A DNA stretch of 64,000 nucleotides from Xylaria sp. FL1777 (lineage: Eukaryota > Ascomycota > Sordariomycetes > Xylariales > Xylariaceae), in NCBI GenBank assembly GCA_022578965.1, contig MU400612.1, positions 62,001 through 126,000 on the forward strand, read 5' to 3'. The stretch's first letter is position 1, and each line of letters starts with the position of its first letter. The notes under the pieces are model-generated. The model did not search any database, was not told the DNA's origin, and saw only the letters and a list, made by a program, of their open reading frames with translations. Positions 46,894-58,436 of the stretch are shown piece by piece. The position numbers were made by a program, and so were the translations under genes.

Positions 46894-48346
46894 TTACCTA
46901 CAATACTGCCCTGAACCTAGCAACGTACTTGATTGTAGTTTGTTATGAAAAGCGTGCTGTTTTATTTTTCGATCCGACCATTGCACAATAAATAGTTCAA
47001 CCCTCAACTGGCTTTGAAGCTTTGCCTTCTTTCTTTATCTCTTTTTAATTCATTCGTATACTGACTTATGGGGGTTGTCGGTTTGTATTGCGTTGTGCAG
47101 CAATTGCGTCGGCTCTGTCTATTTTCCGAGCCAGGTATAGATAACTATTTGAATTATTCCTCGAAGCATCGAATGTCATCCCACATATGAATAGTAGGGA
47201 TCTCTAGACTACCTAGTTTGTATGTTGCGACTGTCCAGTCGGTGGGAGGTCTTTCTACATCCCGTCTGTGATCCCGTCAATACTCTCCCGCCTTGCCGAT
47301 TTCGACTTGCCAACTTAGGCAGGTCGAACCACACACTAAGTATTTACCTAACTATGCGTACTCTATGCTAGCCTGGGTAGATGCCAATGCCATCCAGCAA
47401 AATGTATATACTAAGACGAGATGGGATTGTGGTGTGTAGTAGATTAGGGTATACTACTCTATTCGAACAGCTGCATCCTCTAGCAGATTTACCATATTAA
47501 CTAACAAGAATTACAGGAACGAATAACGAACCGCACCCAGCCCCAATTGCCCTATAGCATTTATTTGGTTTCTTTCACCCAGTCTCTCCACTGGCCTCTC
47601 CTGTGTTCTCGAAAGGTTTTGATGCGGGACCTTGGGACCCGGACCCAATCACCATCTCTTAGCTGCTCCTAGCCAAGCAGCTCGTCCTCCACCGCACCCA
47701 CGACCTTTCCTTTCTCTCTATCTTGCAGGACGAGTCGCTCGATCATTGGGCACGAACATTGCCGCCGCTACTCAGTCATCCCTGGCTTGTTCGGTCGAGC
47801 TTGACACCCGTCAGCACCATCATCCCATAGCACTACTGCACCATTCGGGTCCTGTCTCTACTTACTGCGTATACGATATACTGCGTACGCTCGCATAGAC
47901 AAGCAGCAGCTCTGCGTAAGTAAGTCCTCGTAGCGCCTGAAGTAGCTAGCCTCACGACAACGAATCCTCGGTCGAGCCGCCTCAGACTCTTTAAATAAAC
48001 CAGGGCCTGGAGACTGACAACTCACGCCTCCGTCTGTGTCGATTTCCCACCGCCTCAGCTCGGGACCTGCGGTACCTTGAAAGGGCCGTCGCCTCTTTGA
48101 CCGGTGCTCACCATGCCTTACTTATGCGATCCCTCGCCCCATGCTATGGTGAAGAATGCTATGGCATGGCGGTAGAGGAACCGGGGAGAACCTGGGAGTT
48201 TAGGGGAGCATTGCTGCCCAAGCCCGCATCGACACGGCGAGATCCTCCGACATAGGCTCGTACTATGTATGTATGCGTGCGTAGTAGATGAAGTCGACCA
48301 AGCCCGCTTCCTTCTCTTTCCAGCGTCTGCTATTTTATTGTGCCTG

Positions 48347-48406
48347 CTACCGTCCCTGCTACCGTCCCTGCTACCGTCCCTGCTACCGTCCCTGTCACCG
48401 TCCCTG
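48347..48406. repeat. 12-bp minisatellite, five units of CTACCGTCCCTG
   Basis: Four perfect copies of CTACCGTCCCTG and one copy starting TCACC lie head to tail. The unit length is a multiple of three, so open frames cross it on both strands, which makes the overlapping frames look longer than they deserve. Confidence 0.85.
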
Positions 48407-48776
48407 TACATACATACCGCAGCACATACAACAACACACAGCAGCAGCACATTAACGCCGCGTGCGCAACGGCTCCGCAGTGCACAAATACTTTTTTTTT
48501 ATCGCTCACCAGCTCTGTGTGGTGTAGCAACGCAGAACATATACCGGTATTGGCTGGCGTCTATCAGTCAGTCCATCGTGCTGCTGGGCCCGCCCCCAAC
48601 CCATGAACGCCCCTGGCACTTTGGACGCATGAGATTCGTTCCTGTGAGCTCACCCGGCAGGAATACTGGACTAGCCCGCGTCCGTTTCTGTCCCCATCGA
48701 ATTAATTTTTTTTTCTTCTTCTAACTGTCCTCTTGAAACGTGCAGCCAGCGCATTGCGCCAGCGTATTGCGCCAGC

Positions 48777-48821
48777 GCTCCTCCTGCTCCTCCTGCTCCT
48801 CCTGCCCCTCCTGCCCGGCCT
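48777..48821. repeat. 9-bp minisatellite, GCTCCTCCT units
   Basis: Three perfect and two degenerate GCTCCTCCT units lie in tandem, in a pyrimidine-rich stretch upstream of the gene at 49402. Confidence 0.75.
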
Positions 48822-49401
48822 GCTCGTGCCACACCGTCGGAAGGGTATAAATTCCAACGACCCGGCGTAATTCGTGTAGGCTTGGCCGAACGATGTCATT
48901 GAGATTCCCTCGTCTCTCTCTCGCGTGCTGAATTGCTGCTTTGTACATGACCATAGGCCAAAGGTGCTCGCTCCTCACGGTCGACATACCTAGCTGAACT
49001 TATACATACGTTTTTTTGATTGGTACGAGGCCAATTCGTTCTATACGGCGTCGGTCTTCTTGCCCTTCACGCCGCTCACATTTCGGTTCCGGTTCTCTTT
49101 TCTTCAGCGAAGAAACTGTGCAGCCGCGCCCGGCCTGCACCAACTTCCAAACTCTAAAAGACTATCATGACAAGCTATCGGACTCTTTTAACTTCTCCAC
49201 GTTGGAGGTTCCTGCTCTGGGGCTTCACACCTTAATCGTCACATATATCAATCTCTCCGTCCCACGCACCCGACTTTTTATCTCCCCGCGATTTCTACCC
49301 CACACTGTCAGACCCGGTTGAATTGGTAGATAAGATTGCAAGCGACTTGACTCGCTCCAGCGGGAGCCATCCCACGAAGATCCTAAAGCCGCTCAGAAAG
49401 C

Positions 49402-50361
49402 ATGCGGCCCAGAACTCCCTCATTAAACGTTGGTCACACGGTGGCCGGCGGGAAGCCGACTTCACCGCCCGAGACACCCACGACTACCTCGCCCATGCAG
49501 GGTCGCCCCCTAGCTTCTAGCGTCAAACCGTCTCCTCAGGCGAAAGCGCGCCAGTACAAGGGTCCAGGACCCAACATCCGGCCTCTGGGTGGGAATAAAT
49601 TCAGCTACACTCGAGACCTGCGTGCTGAGGAGATCTCGCCGCGATCTTCGCATTCTAGCGACGACGAGACTGAGTCGTCGGCAAGCCCTCCGCAGTCACC
49701 CCTGTCGGATAAACAGGGTTTCCATAAGCGTCTTGGCTTTCAATTCACTACCGCTGCTGCCGCTATTGCCGCTATAAGCGGCGGAGCGACCATCCGCATT
49801 GACGAGGCTGGTTTTGCAGTCGAAGAACTAAGCGACTACTCCCTCGATAGCGATGAGGAGATACAGTTGGATGTCATTCGGCCTTACGCCATCGAATACA
49901 GTGGGGAATCTGAACGCAGTCGATCGGGATCCCGTCCAGCACATGAATTAGATCCCGCTCTCACAGCAGGGGTTAAGCACTTGAGTACCTTCGACTCAGA
50001 CAGCGAGGAGCTAGACCCGGATGATGACTTTCAATTGCAACTGAAACTAGATCGGCAGGCTCGGCGAATACGTCGAATGAAGTCTGGCAGCATCAGCAAG
50101 CGTACAATTAGCGAGCGAGACAGCGATTCCGACCGTGAAGATGTGATGCCTTGGATCGACGCCAATGATCCGGGCCCTGTTTATCGGCGAGTGCGGCGAA
50201 AAGCCGAAAACCGCACCAGCATCCATTTTTCAGGGCCTCTGCCAGAGCGCATCGAAGAGCTCAAGGAGCCTAATAGCGATGACGAAGTCATTATCGACGA
50301 TGCCGAGCTCTTTGCTCGTGAATTGCCATACTTCTCCTTTATGGAAGTTGATTATGCGTGA
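49402..50361 (+). CDS. Uncharacterised acidic Ser-rich protein, 319 residues
   Basis: This is a single exon that I do not recognise. Residues 1-100 are Pro/Ser/Thr-rich and disordered. About 104-130 is an Ala-rich ordered segment (RLGFQFTTAAAAIAAISGGA) followed by an acidic stretch. Residues 190-260 alternate acidic clusters with a basic helix (LKLDRQARRIRRMKS). Serines next to acidic residues (for example DSDSEE and SDSDRED) suggest many casein-kinase-type sites. There are no membrane segments. The charge pattern fits a nuclear protein, but this is inference. Confidence 0.7.
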   Translation: MRPRTPSLNVGHTVAGGKPTSPPETPTTTSPMQGRPLASSVKPSPQAKARQYKGPGPNIRPLGGNKFSYTRDLRAEEISPRSSHSSDDETESSASPPQSPLSDKQGFHKRLGFQFTTAAAAIAAISGGATIRIDEAGFAVEELSDYSLDSDEEIQLDVIRPYAIEYSGESERSRSGSRPAHELDPALTAGVKHLSTFDSDSEELDPDDDFQLQLKLDRQARRIRRMKSGSISKRTISERDSDSDREDVMPWIDANDPGPVYRRVRRKAENRTSIHFSGPLPERIEELKEPNSDDEVIIDDAELFARELPYFSFMEVDYA

Positions 50362-51567
50362 AACGCGTGGTAGAGAAATAAGAGAGCGACGAGCGACTCG
50401 GTGCTATCAGGCTGTACGTGTTATGATTATGCTACTAGGACTTGGGCATTTGCATCCCTGTTCGGCTCGCGACTGTTGCCCCCCCACCCCCGGTTTTCTC
50501 ATAAGAATTTTGTGAAGCGAAAATTGTCCTGCATTGAGGTTATTTAGGAGAATCGATTGGATCATAGCCAAGAAAAGAGTTGGAATTGGAACCGCCAGAT
50601 AGAAAGGAAATGGCTTGCATAGAGTGATGGCCTCACCGGCCAGAGGATTGTTCTACCGACGATGGGATACCCAGCTTGTCCAAGAGCGAGCTGAACTCTG
50701 CATGTCACGCAGTCACTCTTGTTTCCGACGTTGTTCGATATACCTCATAGACCAGCGTTCAGCCAATGCGTGGTTGGACGTCACTCATGATGATGACGAT
50801 GATGATGATCATAATGTTTTATGATGGCTTATCAATAGTGGCACGGCGCGCGGGGGATTGTTTTGCTGCTCCTTTTTGCCTTGGATACAATAGATTTGGA
50901 TATATCTGGCAACAAAGGGTATACTGGAATCTCATTATATCGTAGAAATACACCTTGTTGGTTCAACTGTCTTGGCCTCAGTAACACGTCTACCCCAGTG
51001 ATGCCGACTACTGCCTTTTACCATTGCATCATGTACATTCTCAAGTCAAGCGATAATACGCATACAAAGGGAATATTGGAGGTAATTCTGAACGGATAGA
51101 ATTCATTATATCCATAATTATTAGATGTTGGTATATTATCGTCTATGTGTTATGTTAGCGACGATCGTTAAGAGGTACCTACTAGATAAATGGGTGGACA
51201 GGTGGACAGTAACTGTGCCACATTTGATAGATAGGTAAGCTCTAGAGTGCTATGTGCCGCAATGCAAGCCACACACCCTTGATAGGTGCACTAGTGCAGT
51301 ATGACAATACTAGCTGGAATCGCCCCATGACCTTAACGTCGCGTTCTACTCTTGATGCTCCCTTCAAACTTCACGGATCAATCAGCACTACAAAGTGTCC
51401 CATCTCGGCCAAAGCCGGCATCCCCCTTTCCATGCTCGACGCTTGTAACCCCTTGAAAGGAATTATTTTGTAGCTCAACCTGTATTTTCACTCGTTCCAA
51501 CCAGCACCCAACGATCGCGGGCCGCCATATCGATTGCCCTGCACGCTTAAGTATCGTTCGCGCGGAG
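50362..51567. other. Intergenic between orphan gene and TAF12
   Basis: This interval includes a GATGATGATGAC-type repeat near 50790-50810 that could form a short acidic frame. The frames at 50615-51473 are short and unsupported. The TAF12 promoter is in the last few hundred bases. Confidence 0.45.
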
Positions 51568-53738
51568 ATGAACCAACAACCACCGAACCAGTCCCTTCAG
51601 GGGCAGCCGCCCATACGGCTGCTCCGTCCAGAGAACATGCGCACAATACAGTATCTGAATGCCGCCGAGAGGCAACGATACGAAGAAGGCCTCCAGACAC
51701 TCTGGGCCAAGATCGAGCAGAATCCTCCCGAGTCGCAGGAGCACCAGATAGCCAAGCAAAAGGTGTCTGAGTTCTCGCGCATGGTGATGAATAAAATAAA
51801 GGCCCTCCATACTCGCAACCAGGCAAATGCACAAGGCCAGGCCAGTTTGGTGGGGGCCCAGCAGCAGGCCAGCCAACAGGCTCAAGCTCAAGCTCAAGCT
51901 CAAGCTCAAGCCCAGATCCAGGCTCAGGCCCAGGCTCAAGCGCAAACTCAAGTTCCAGTCCCCGTAGGGGTAGGGGCAGCACAAAAGCCAACGATCCCCC
52001 CTAATCGTCCTCAAGCTACTCCCGTCAGCAACAATCTTTCGAACCCTGGAACTGCCTCCTCAAACACGCCTACTACCGGCCTCCCAATGGCAGGCCCCGG
52101 ACAGTCCGTCCCAAGACACATCATGGACCATCTCAACAAGCTGCCATGGACGCATCTCTCTATGCCACCTCATCTTACTCCGGAACAAAGCCAGAAATTA
52201 CTTACCGATACTAAAGCCAAGTATGTCCGCGCCCTTATGCAGATGGAGCTCACGAGAAATCGAGTTACCAAGGTCGAGGCAGTACTCAAGGATCGGCATG
52301 AGAAAGGTATACAGAGCGCTCCAGAAGAAATCAAGCGATTCCAAGAACAAATAGTCCAAGATAAAAAAGCTCATGCGGATGCCGATGCATACGTGAAGAA
52401 TGTGAGAGCTCAGTTCTCAGGGGCCCAAGTACCTGGGCAGGCCGGTGGCACGCAGGTGCAAAATTCCGTCCAGCCCGGACGGGCTCAGCCCATGCAGCCG
52501 GGTAACTCTACCGGAGTAGCGTCAACGCATCCAATGCAAGTTCCGACTGCCTCGATAATTACGGCCATGGATGCCGCCAAAACCACTCAGATTGCCGCTG
52601 CAAACCGAGATCGAGTTGGTTCTGCGGGAGGCGCTCAGCAACCGCAGCAACCACAGCAACCACAGACCCAAGCACCACCATCCATTCAACCGCAGGTTCA
52701 GACACCGGTCACTCCGTCTACAAGCACACCCGGGCAACAGTCGCATGCTGCATCGGCACCACCCCCACCGCAGGTAAAAGTCGAGCCTGGCATCAACACA
52801 CAACACCCGCCACCCGTTAATACGGCTCTTACTAGTGCACAGATTCAATCTGCAGGCACGCCAACACAGACGCCCACTCGAGTTCAGACGCCCCAATCTG
52901 GCCAGCAAACTACTGGTACAAATGTTCGGCCACTGACTCATGCAGCCGCAGTGAATCGAGCCAACTCATCATCCAACATTACAGGGCAATCAAGCAATTC
53001 ATCCGGCAGTATGGCAAACAATTCCAACATGACAGGGATGACAGCGCATTCGGGACACAGTCATGCACACCCACAGCCGGCGCAGGCACAGGCGCAAACT
53101 TTAACGTCTAAGATGAACATCCCCAAAACACTGCATGAGAAAGCAACCGCGCCTCCACAACCTGTCGCCGTCGGCGGCGGAAACACCCCAGGTCGACCTA
53201 CCTACGGCGGAGGCAACGGCGCAGGAGGTGTCATGAACCAACCTGTTATCGCAAAGATGCCTGTCCCCCAATTTGATACCGAAGGCGATCACGTCTTATC
53301 CAAGAAGAAGCTTGACGAACTTGTCCGCCAGGTCTGCGGTGGCGGATCCCCGGGGGCCGATGGCAACTACCTCACACCAGATGTTGAAGAGGTAAGATTT
53401 CTCTCTTTTGGTTTCCCTACCGTGTTTATCCCCACGTCTTTCTTTGTAATGTTCATGCCCACTCACGATATCGCCGACAGGTCGTTTTGAGCGTAGCCGA
53501 CAATTTCGTGGATGATGTCTTACACATGGCTTGCCGGCTAGCTAAAGAGCGAGGCAGTAAGGTCTTGGAGATCCGTGACATTCAGTTGGTCCTTGAGCGC
53601 GTCTATAACATTCGCATCCCGGGTTATACATCTGACGAGCTCCGTACCGTTCGTAAGGTACAGCCATCTCCCAACTGGATCGCCAAGATGAGCGCTATTC
53701 AGGCGGCCAAAGTCACATCTGGAAAGGATGATAAGTAG
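51568..53738 (+). CDS. taf12: Transcription initiation factor TFIID/SAGA subunit TAF12
   Basis: This is a histone-fold subunit of TFIID and SAGA that pairs with TAF4 or Ada1. Two exons (51568-53391 and 53481-53738) give 693 residues to the first stop. The N-terminus ([20 protein letters not shown]) is a conserved helical segment. A Gln/Ala-rich region follows, whose QA repeats come from CAAGCT hexanucleotides near 51882-51916. The long Pro/Gln/Thr-rich middle is disordered. The histone fold covers about 576-668: [13 protein letters not shown], then [20 protein letters not shown], then [16 protein letters not shown]. The 89-nt intron splits the fold at EE|VV. The frame stops with TAG at 53736-53738 but stays coding-like for 47 more codons (next entry). 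Confidence 0.95.
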
Positions 53739-53882
53739 GAATCAAATCGTCCTGCCAATGCGAACAATGGCAAGGGGAAGCGACGCCGATCGTCAGCTGC
53801 TGGAACTGCTGCACGACTGGGTACGGATGATGTTGCATCCACCACTACGCCTGCCTCTGCTGCAAGTGGTAGTAGGCAGTAG
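53739..53882 (+). other. Coding-like in-frame extension after the TAF12 stop
   Basis: After the TAG stop the same frame stays open for 47 codons to a second TAG (53880-53882). It reads like a protein tail: Asn/Ala-rich, a basic cluster GKGKRRRSSAAGTAAR, then Thr/Ser/Ala. I tested the obvious donor GTAGGA inside the stop context, but no nearby acceptor keeps this frame. It is therefore a readthrough extension, the remnant of a longer ancestral C-terminus, or chance. Confidence 0.4.
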
Positions 53883-55773
53883 AGTAGAAGAATGGTGGGA
53901 AACTGCAGGCACAGCAGTTTCGAAGAGCCAGAAGCCTAAGCTTAGAAACACTCGACTATGGTAGGTTAATTGTATCGGCAAGCTCAACTCGGATAAGGGC
54001 ATTGCAATGAACCATGATTCTAATTTCCCTTCTCTCCCCACACAAACAAGGGCGAGGTTTAGAGGAGAAAGGCGTTCGGTGTCTAGAGTATAGATGTTCT
54101 CATGGGGCTGGTAGGAAATTTCGGACATCAATGGACAGGTCTCGGCGTTGGGGTGTCTAATGCTGAATTAACGATACCAGTTCATGCCAGACACGCAGTA
54201 ATGGAACCAATATACTTTTACGCATTTTCATCTACGCCATTTATCAACCATCAAATCCAAATCGGGTTGTACACAAATTGACATGCTTAATTAAGCTGTA
54301 AGTGAAGCTATAAACCCAGATCCATAGGTCTACGTACAAGAGGACTTAGAGTTAAGACGATAAGTAGCATAGTTGAAAAATATAGGTATGGTGATAATGC
54401 ATATTGTATGCAGCCTTTCCGTTGTGAATTATCTAAGAGAAAACAAATGACTCGGAATGAGGGACCAGATCTTAAATCAGAGAGTTCTGGTGTGCTGTCC
54501 CGTGTACCTACATGTAGGCGTACCAGTACCTAGTAAGCTATCTATAGCTCTATCTACCGGGTAGCTGGCATTAGCGGAGGCAAAATAAGTACGCTAAGAC
54601 AAGGCACCAACTCGACAACGTCACCAAATTCTATTCCCACCTGCAAGTAGATGTGTACATGCGACACCCCTGCTTGGACCCCAGAGCACATGCGAACGGT
54701 TAGGTAGAGTTGTCTTTTAAGTCTTGATGAAATAAATGATTGTTTTGTAAGTCGAGATTTGTGTATAGTTATTGTTGATCTATATAAGAAGGTATTAAGA
54801 TGCTACAAAAGCATGACTACCTACCTACCTACCTACATATAGACATACCTATTCGGCTCATCCATTAAAGTTTCTATCCACGAGTACCTACAGGTACCCA
54901 GCATGTAATGTATGCCTATCAGTTATACTGGTAAGTATCTCGCAGGTACACTATACATGGCTGATATACTGAACGATTACAGGCAGTACCTAACGACAGT
55001 CAGTGGGTCGGCAGCAGCCCATCGAAGCTAGCGCGTGTTTAATCACCACCGGCTCACCACACCTACGCAAAAAGACACGGCTGGACGTCCATGGAAAGAA
55101 GGAGGAAGGTAGGTAGGTAAGTACATGTATCTAAACGCCGGGAATTGTCTGGTAAGATCCAAGTACATTGTACGCCCAGTTACCAGTGAAGGTACCTCGT
55201 CCCCTTCGGGCCCTTCGACTGGCTGTTCTCCTCAGCGCGTTTGCATCACCTGGACAAATCGACATCCGTTGTCATCTGTCGGTTCGCTGGGCTGTCCATC
55301 AATCAACCTCCATCCACTATCTTAGCACCAGCACAGCACAGCAGCCACGACCACCGCATCATCACCATCATCATCAACCCAGCCCTACCTCTCCCACTCC
55401 CACTCCTTCTCCTCGTCCTTATCAATCTCCATCTGCATCAGTCCACCTCCACCGGCCTCTGCCAGCCCCAGCGATCGCTCTTTTCTTCCCACTGCCCTGT
55501 GCATCGAGGCATTACCCACCACTCCCGCTGCCTTCTCGCCTTCGTCGTATTTCAGATTCGTCATCTGATTTGCTTTTCCCGCCATCGTCAGTGAACGAGA
55601 GCGGCCACCTCACCCGGCTTGAACGCAGCCCGCTTTGCGAAGCCGCCTCCTCATTGGCAACTATTCATCCGGTCACCACTCCCACCACCGAAACTATAGA
55701 GCGAGCCGGACGCTGATTGCCATTGCATCTCTCTATCCCCCTCTCTCCCAATTCTCCCCTCTACACAGCCGAT
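53883..55773. other. Intergenic, TAF12 3' region to Rpn3 leader
   Basis: The first part is AT-rich, with a CTAC microsatellite near 54818-54836 and TAGGTAGG words near 55107-55122. From about 55160 the strand is C/T-rich with CAYCAY patterns, giving a long unsupported open frame (55168-55716). I read that part as the rpn3 leader. Confidence 0.5.
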
Positions 55774-57671
55774 ATGCCAGGGAAAACGCCCCATTCAAAT
55801 GGCAAAGAGCCTGTCGAAAACGGTGTCCGCAACAATAACAACGATGTTGACATGACCGACGAGAAGTCTTCGATGAAGAGCAAGGGCAAGAAGAACGTCA
55901 AGGAAGGCGAGGATATGACAGTTGTTGTTCCACTCTCCAAAGCCACAAAGCAATCATCGCAGCCGCCGCCTGCTGACGCCGAGGGAGACATTGCCATGGA
56001 CGACCCGGATAAGGTCCAGGAGCCTGAGGTCAAAGTCGACCCTGTCACACAGGCTATTACGGGTAGGTCACACTCTATATCGACTCGTCCTGAGGCTTGA
56101 GTTGTCGTCAACCCATATTTACCATATCATAGATATCAAGAGCAATTTTGCCCTTCTCGATCGTGCCGTAGCTTTGTTTGATTCCAGATTCACATTGCGC
56201 GCTTTGCGGTCCATCTCATCCCTTCGCAAACGCCTCACTCCCGACATTATCTCTCAGGTGATCGCCGAGACCTTCCCTCCCACGAGCGCATCCGCTACTG
56301 TGGCTAAACAGCTTCTTGCTGCCGTTGGTAAGGGCGATGTGCCCCTGGGACGGCAACCTAGTGCGGATATAGAGATTGATAGCGATCCAAAGACCCCTAA
56401 GAACGGTATTAAGAAGGAAAACAAGGATATCATCCCCGAAATCGATATCTTCCTAGCTATTCTCATCCAAGTTCATCTATTTGATTCCAAGCAATTTCAA
56501 TCGGGCGCCGAGTTTTCCAAGTCTCTAGCTGACCGTATACACTTTCTCAACCGACGGACGCTAGATTCACTATCTGCAAAGGCATATTTCTACTACTCAC
56601 TATTCTGTGAACAACTTGCTCCACTTCCCCCGTCGCCTAGGTCTCCCATCGTTGCGATTCGACCAACTTTGTTAACCGCGCTTCGGACGGCCGTGTTGCG
56701 CAAGGATATCGACACGCAGGCTTCGGTTATTGTCCTACTGCTCCGAAACCATCTCCTGACTTCCCACATCTCGCAAGCTGATCTCCTTGTGTCGCACACG
56801 CAGTTCCCCGAGAATGCCGCCAATACCCAGGTTGCGCGCTTCTTATACTACCTTGGTCGTATTCGAGCGATCCAGCTACGATACACAGAGGCCCACGAGC
56901 ATTTGACTGCGGCGACTCGTAAATCTCCAGCAAGCAACTGCGCCCTTGGCTTCGCACAAACAGCGACGAAGCTCTTGCTCGTGGTTGAGCTTCTCATGGG
57001 CGACATTCCTGAGCGTGCAACCTTCCGTGCTTCTAACATGGAGCAGGCGCTACGGCCGTACTTCTTGCTGGTCCAAGCCGTGCGGGTAGGGAATCTAGAG
57101 GACTTTGAAACTACCATCGCCGATCACGCCGACACATTCCGCCGCGACGGCACCTACTCTCTTATCCTCCGCCTACGCCAGAACGTCATCAAGACGGGTA
57201 TCCGGATGATGAGTTTGAGTTACAGCCGGATTTCGCTGCGAGACATATGCATTCGGCTGCATCTAGGTAGCGAAGAGAGCGCCGAATACATAGTGGCCAA
57301 GGCGATCCGCGACGGAGTGATCGAAGCGACACTGGATCGGGAGCACGGCTTCATGAAGAGTAAAGAGGTCGGTGATGTGTATGCCACGCGGGAACCCGGA
57401 GAGGCATTCCATGATCGTATCAGAGCCTGCCTCGGTCTTCACGACGAAAGTGTCAAGGTATGCTCCGGTCATCGTTTCGTTTTCTGCATGGTCGGGGCTA
57501 TTCGCTAACATGATTTTCTCTTAACAGGCTATGCGTTTCCCCATGAACCAGCACCGACTAGAGCTGAAGAACGCCCAAGAGGCTCGTGAACGCGAACGAG
57601 AGATGGCCAAGGAGATACAAGAGGGCGACTTGGACGAAGATGATCTTGGCGGCGATTTTGAGGGCATGTAA
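55774..57671 (+). CDS. rpn3: 26S proteasome regulatory subunit Rpn3
   Basis: This is a PCI-domain subunit of the proteasome lid. Three exons (55774-56062, 56133-57457, 57528-57671) give 585 residues. The first 95 residues are charged and disordered. The helical repeat region is recognisable from SNFALLDRAVALFDSRFTLR on. The PCI domain is at about 370-500 (SYSRISLRDICIRLHL, then AEYIVAKAIRDGVIEATLD). The terminal exon gives a charged helix and an acidic tail ending GGDFEGM, as in fungal Rpn3. Both introns are 70 nt and in phase. I chose the ATG at 55774 because it is the first in the frame after the pyrimidine-rich leader. Confidence 0.95.
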
Positions 57672-58436
57672 AGTATAGGAGCCTGTGTATTATGGAATCT
57701 GTAGGGGTTTAACGTGGCCCTGCCTCTCGCGTGCTCCAGGGCCGTACTGCATAGGATGTACGGTGGGCCTGGGGCTACCAGAGGGACTGCCGTAGTTGAC
57801 GAGTGGAATTAAAGGTCAGGCTGTAAACAATGCAACCAGCCAAGCACAAATATCATTGGCCACCCTTGTACTAGATACTACAAATACTCTTTTTTTGTCC
57901 CAGCAAAGAGGGTGCGGTACGATGCGAGTGCGAGTCATCTGGCAACGTTTAATACTTCCATCTTTGCTAGGTAGGCATATGCTACACATGCTGGTCATAT
58001 CGCGGCTATTATGAATAGAACTGTTTCCCTTCACTTTTAAAAAAGAGTCTTGAAATGGTCGCAAAATCTATAGACGTTTCTAAGCAGCTTCTAATTCTAC
58101 TTCCCTCTCCTGTTGGTGTTGAGTATTAGTGGGATTTCCTGGGTAATGAGCGCTTGATATATGTTGATAATACATGCGAAAGTGATCTTTAGAGGTGTCA
58201 CGTGCAAATCAAATACAGACTTTAGTATAGTTACTTAGGTAGGTAGTTAGTTATGTACTTACCTTCTAGATAGTAAGTAGTTACGTAAGCAGAGCGACAG
58301 CGAACCCATTTAAAGTTGAATACCAGATAATATGGGATGACTGATGACTGTTGTATTTTTAAGAGGTCCTGTGTCACGTACAACTCCGAACACTAACTTA
58401 CCATGCGCTCGCACCCGTAGAAGTTCACTCGATAGT
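57672..58436. other. Intergenic, rpn3 to MYST gene
   Basis: This interval contains TAGGTAGGTAGTTAG-like words near 58237-58250. I see no gene. Confidence 0.5.

Larger units (their letters stand above)
46605..49401. other. Intergenic, 2.8 kb, with minisatellites and pyrimidine-rich leader
   Basis: I see no convincing gene here. A 14-bp perfect palindrome CCTACCTAGGTAGG lies at 46880-46893, a 12-bp minisatellite at 48347-48406 and a 9-bp one at 48777-48821. From about 47580 on, C/T-rich sequence alternates with short coding-like frames. This fits a long 5' leader or promoter of the gene at 49402. Confidence 0.5.

Noticed and set aside
48347..48406. Regular 12-bp repeats as a CRISPR-like array
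   Set aside because: The units abut with no spacers, and the genome is eukaryotic. It is a plain minisatellite.
53728..53964. Plus-strand frame downstream of TAF12 in another phase
   Set aside because: It overlaps the in-frame TAF12 extension, which has the more protein-like composition.
55168..55716. 182-residue plus-strand frame upstream of rpn3
   Set aside because: Pro/His/Ser low complexity from CAY and CT repeats, and a second overlapping frame is also open. Read as leader.
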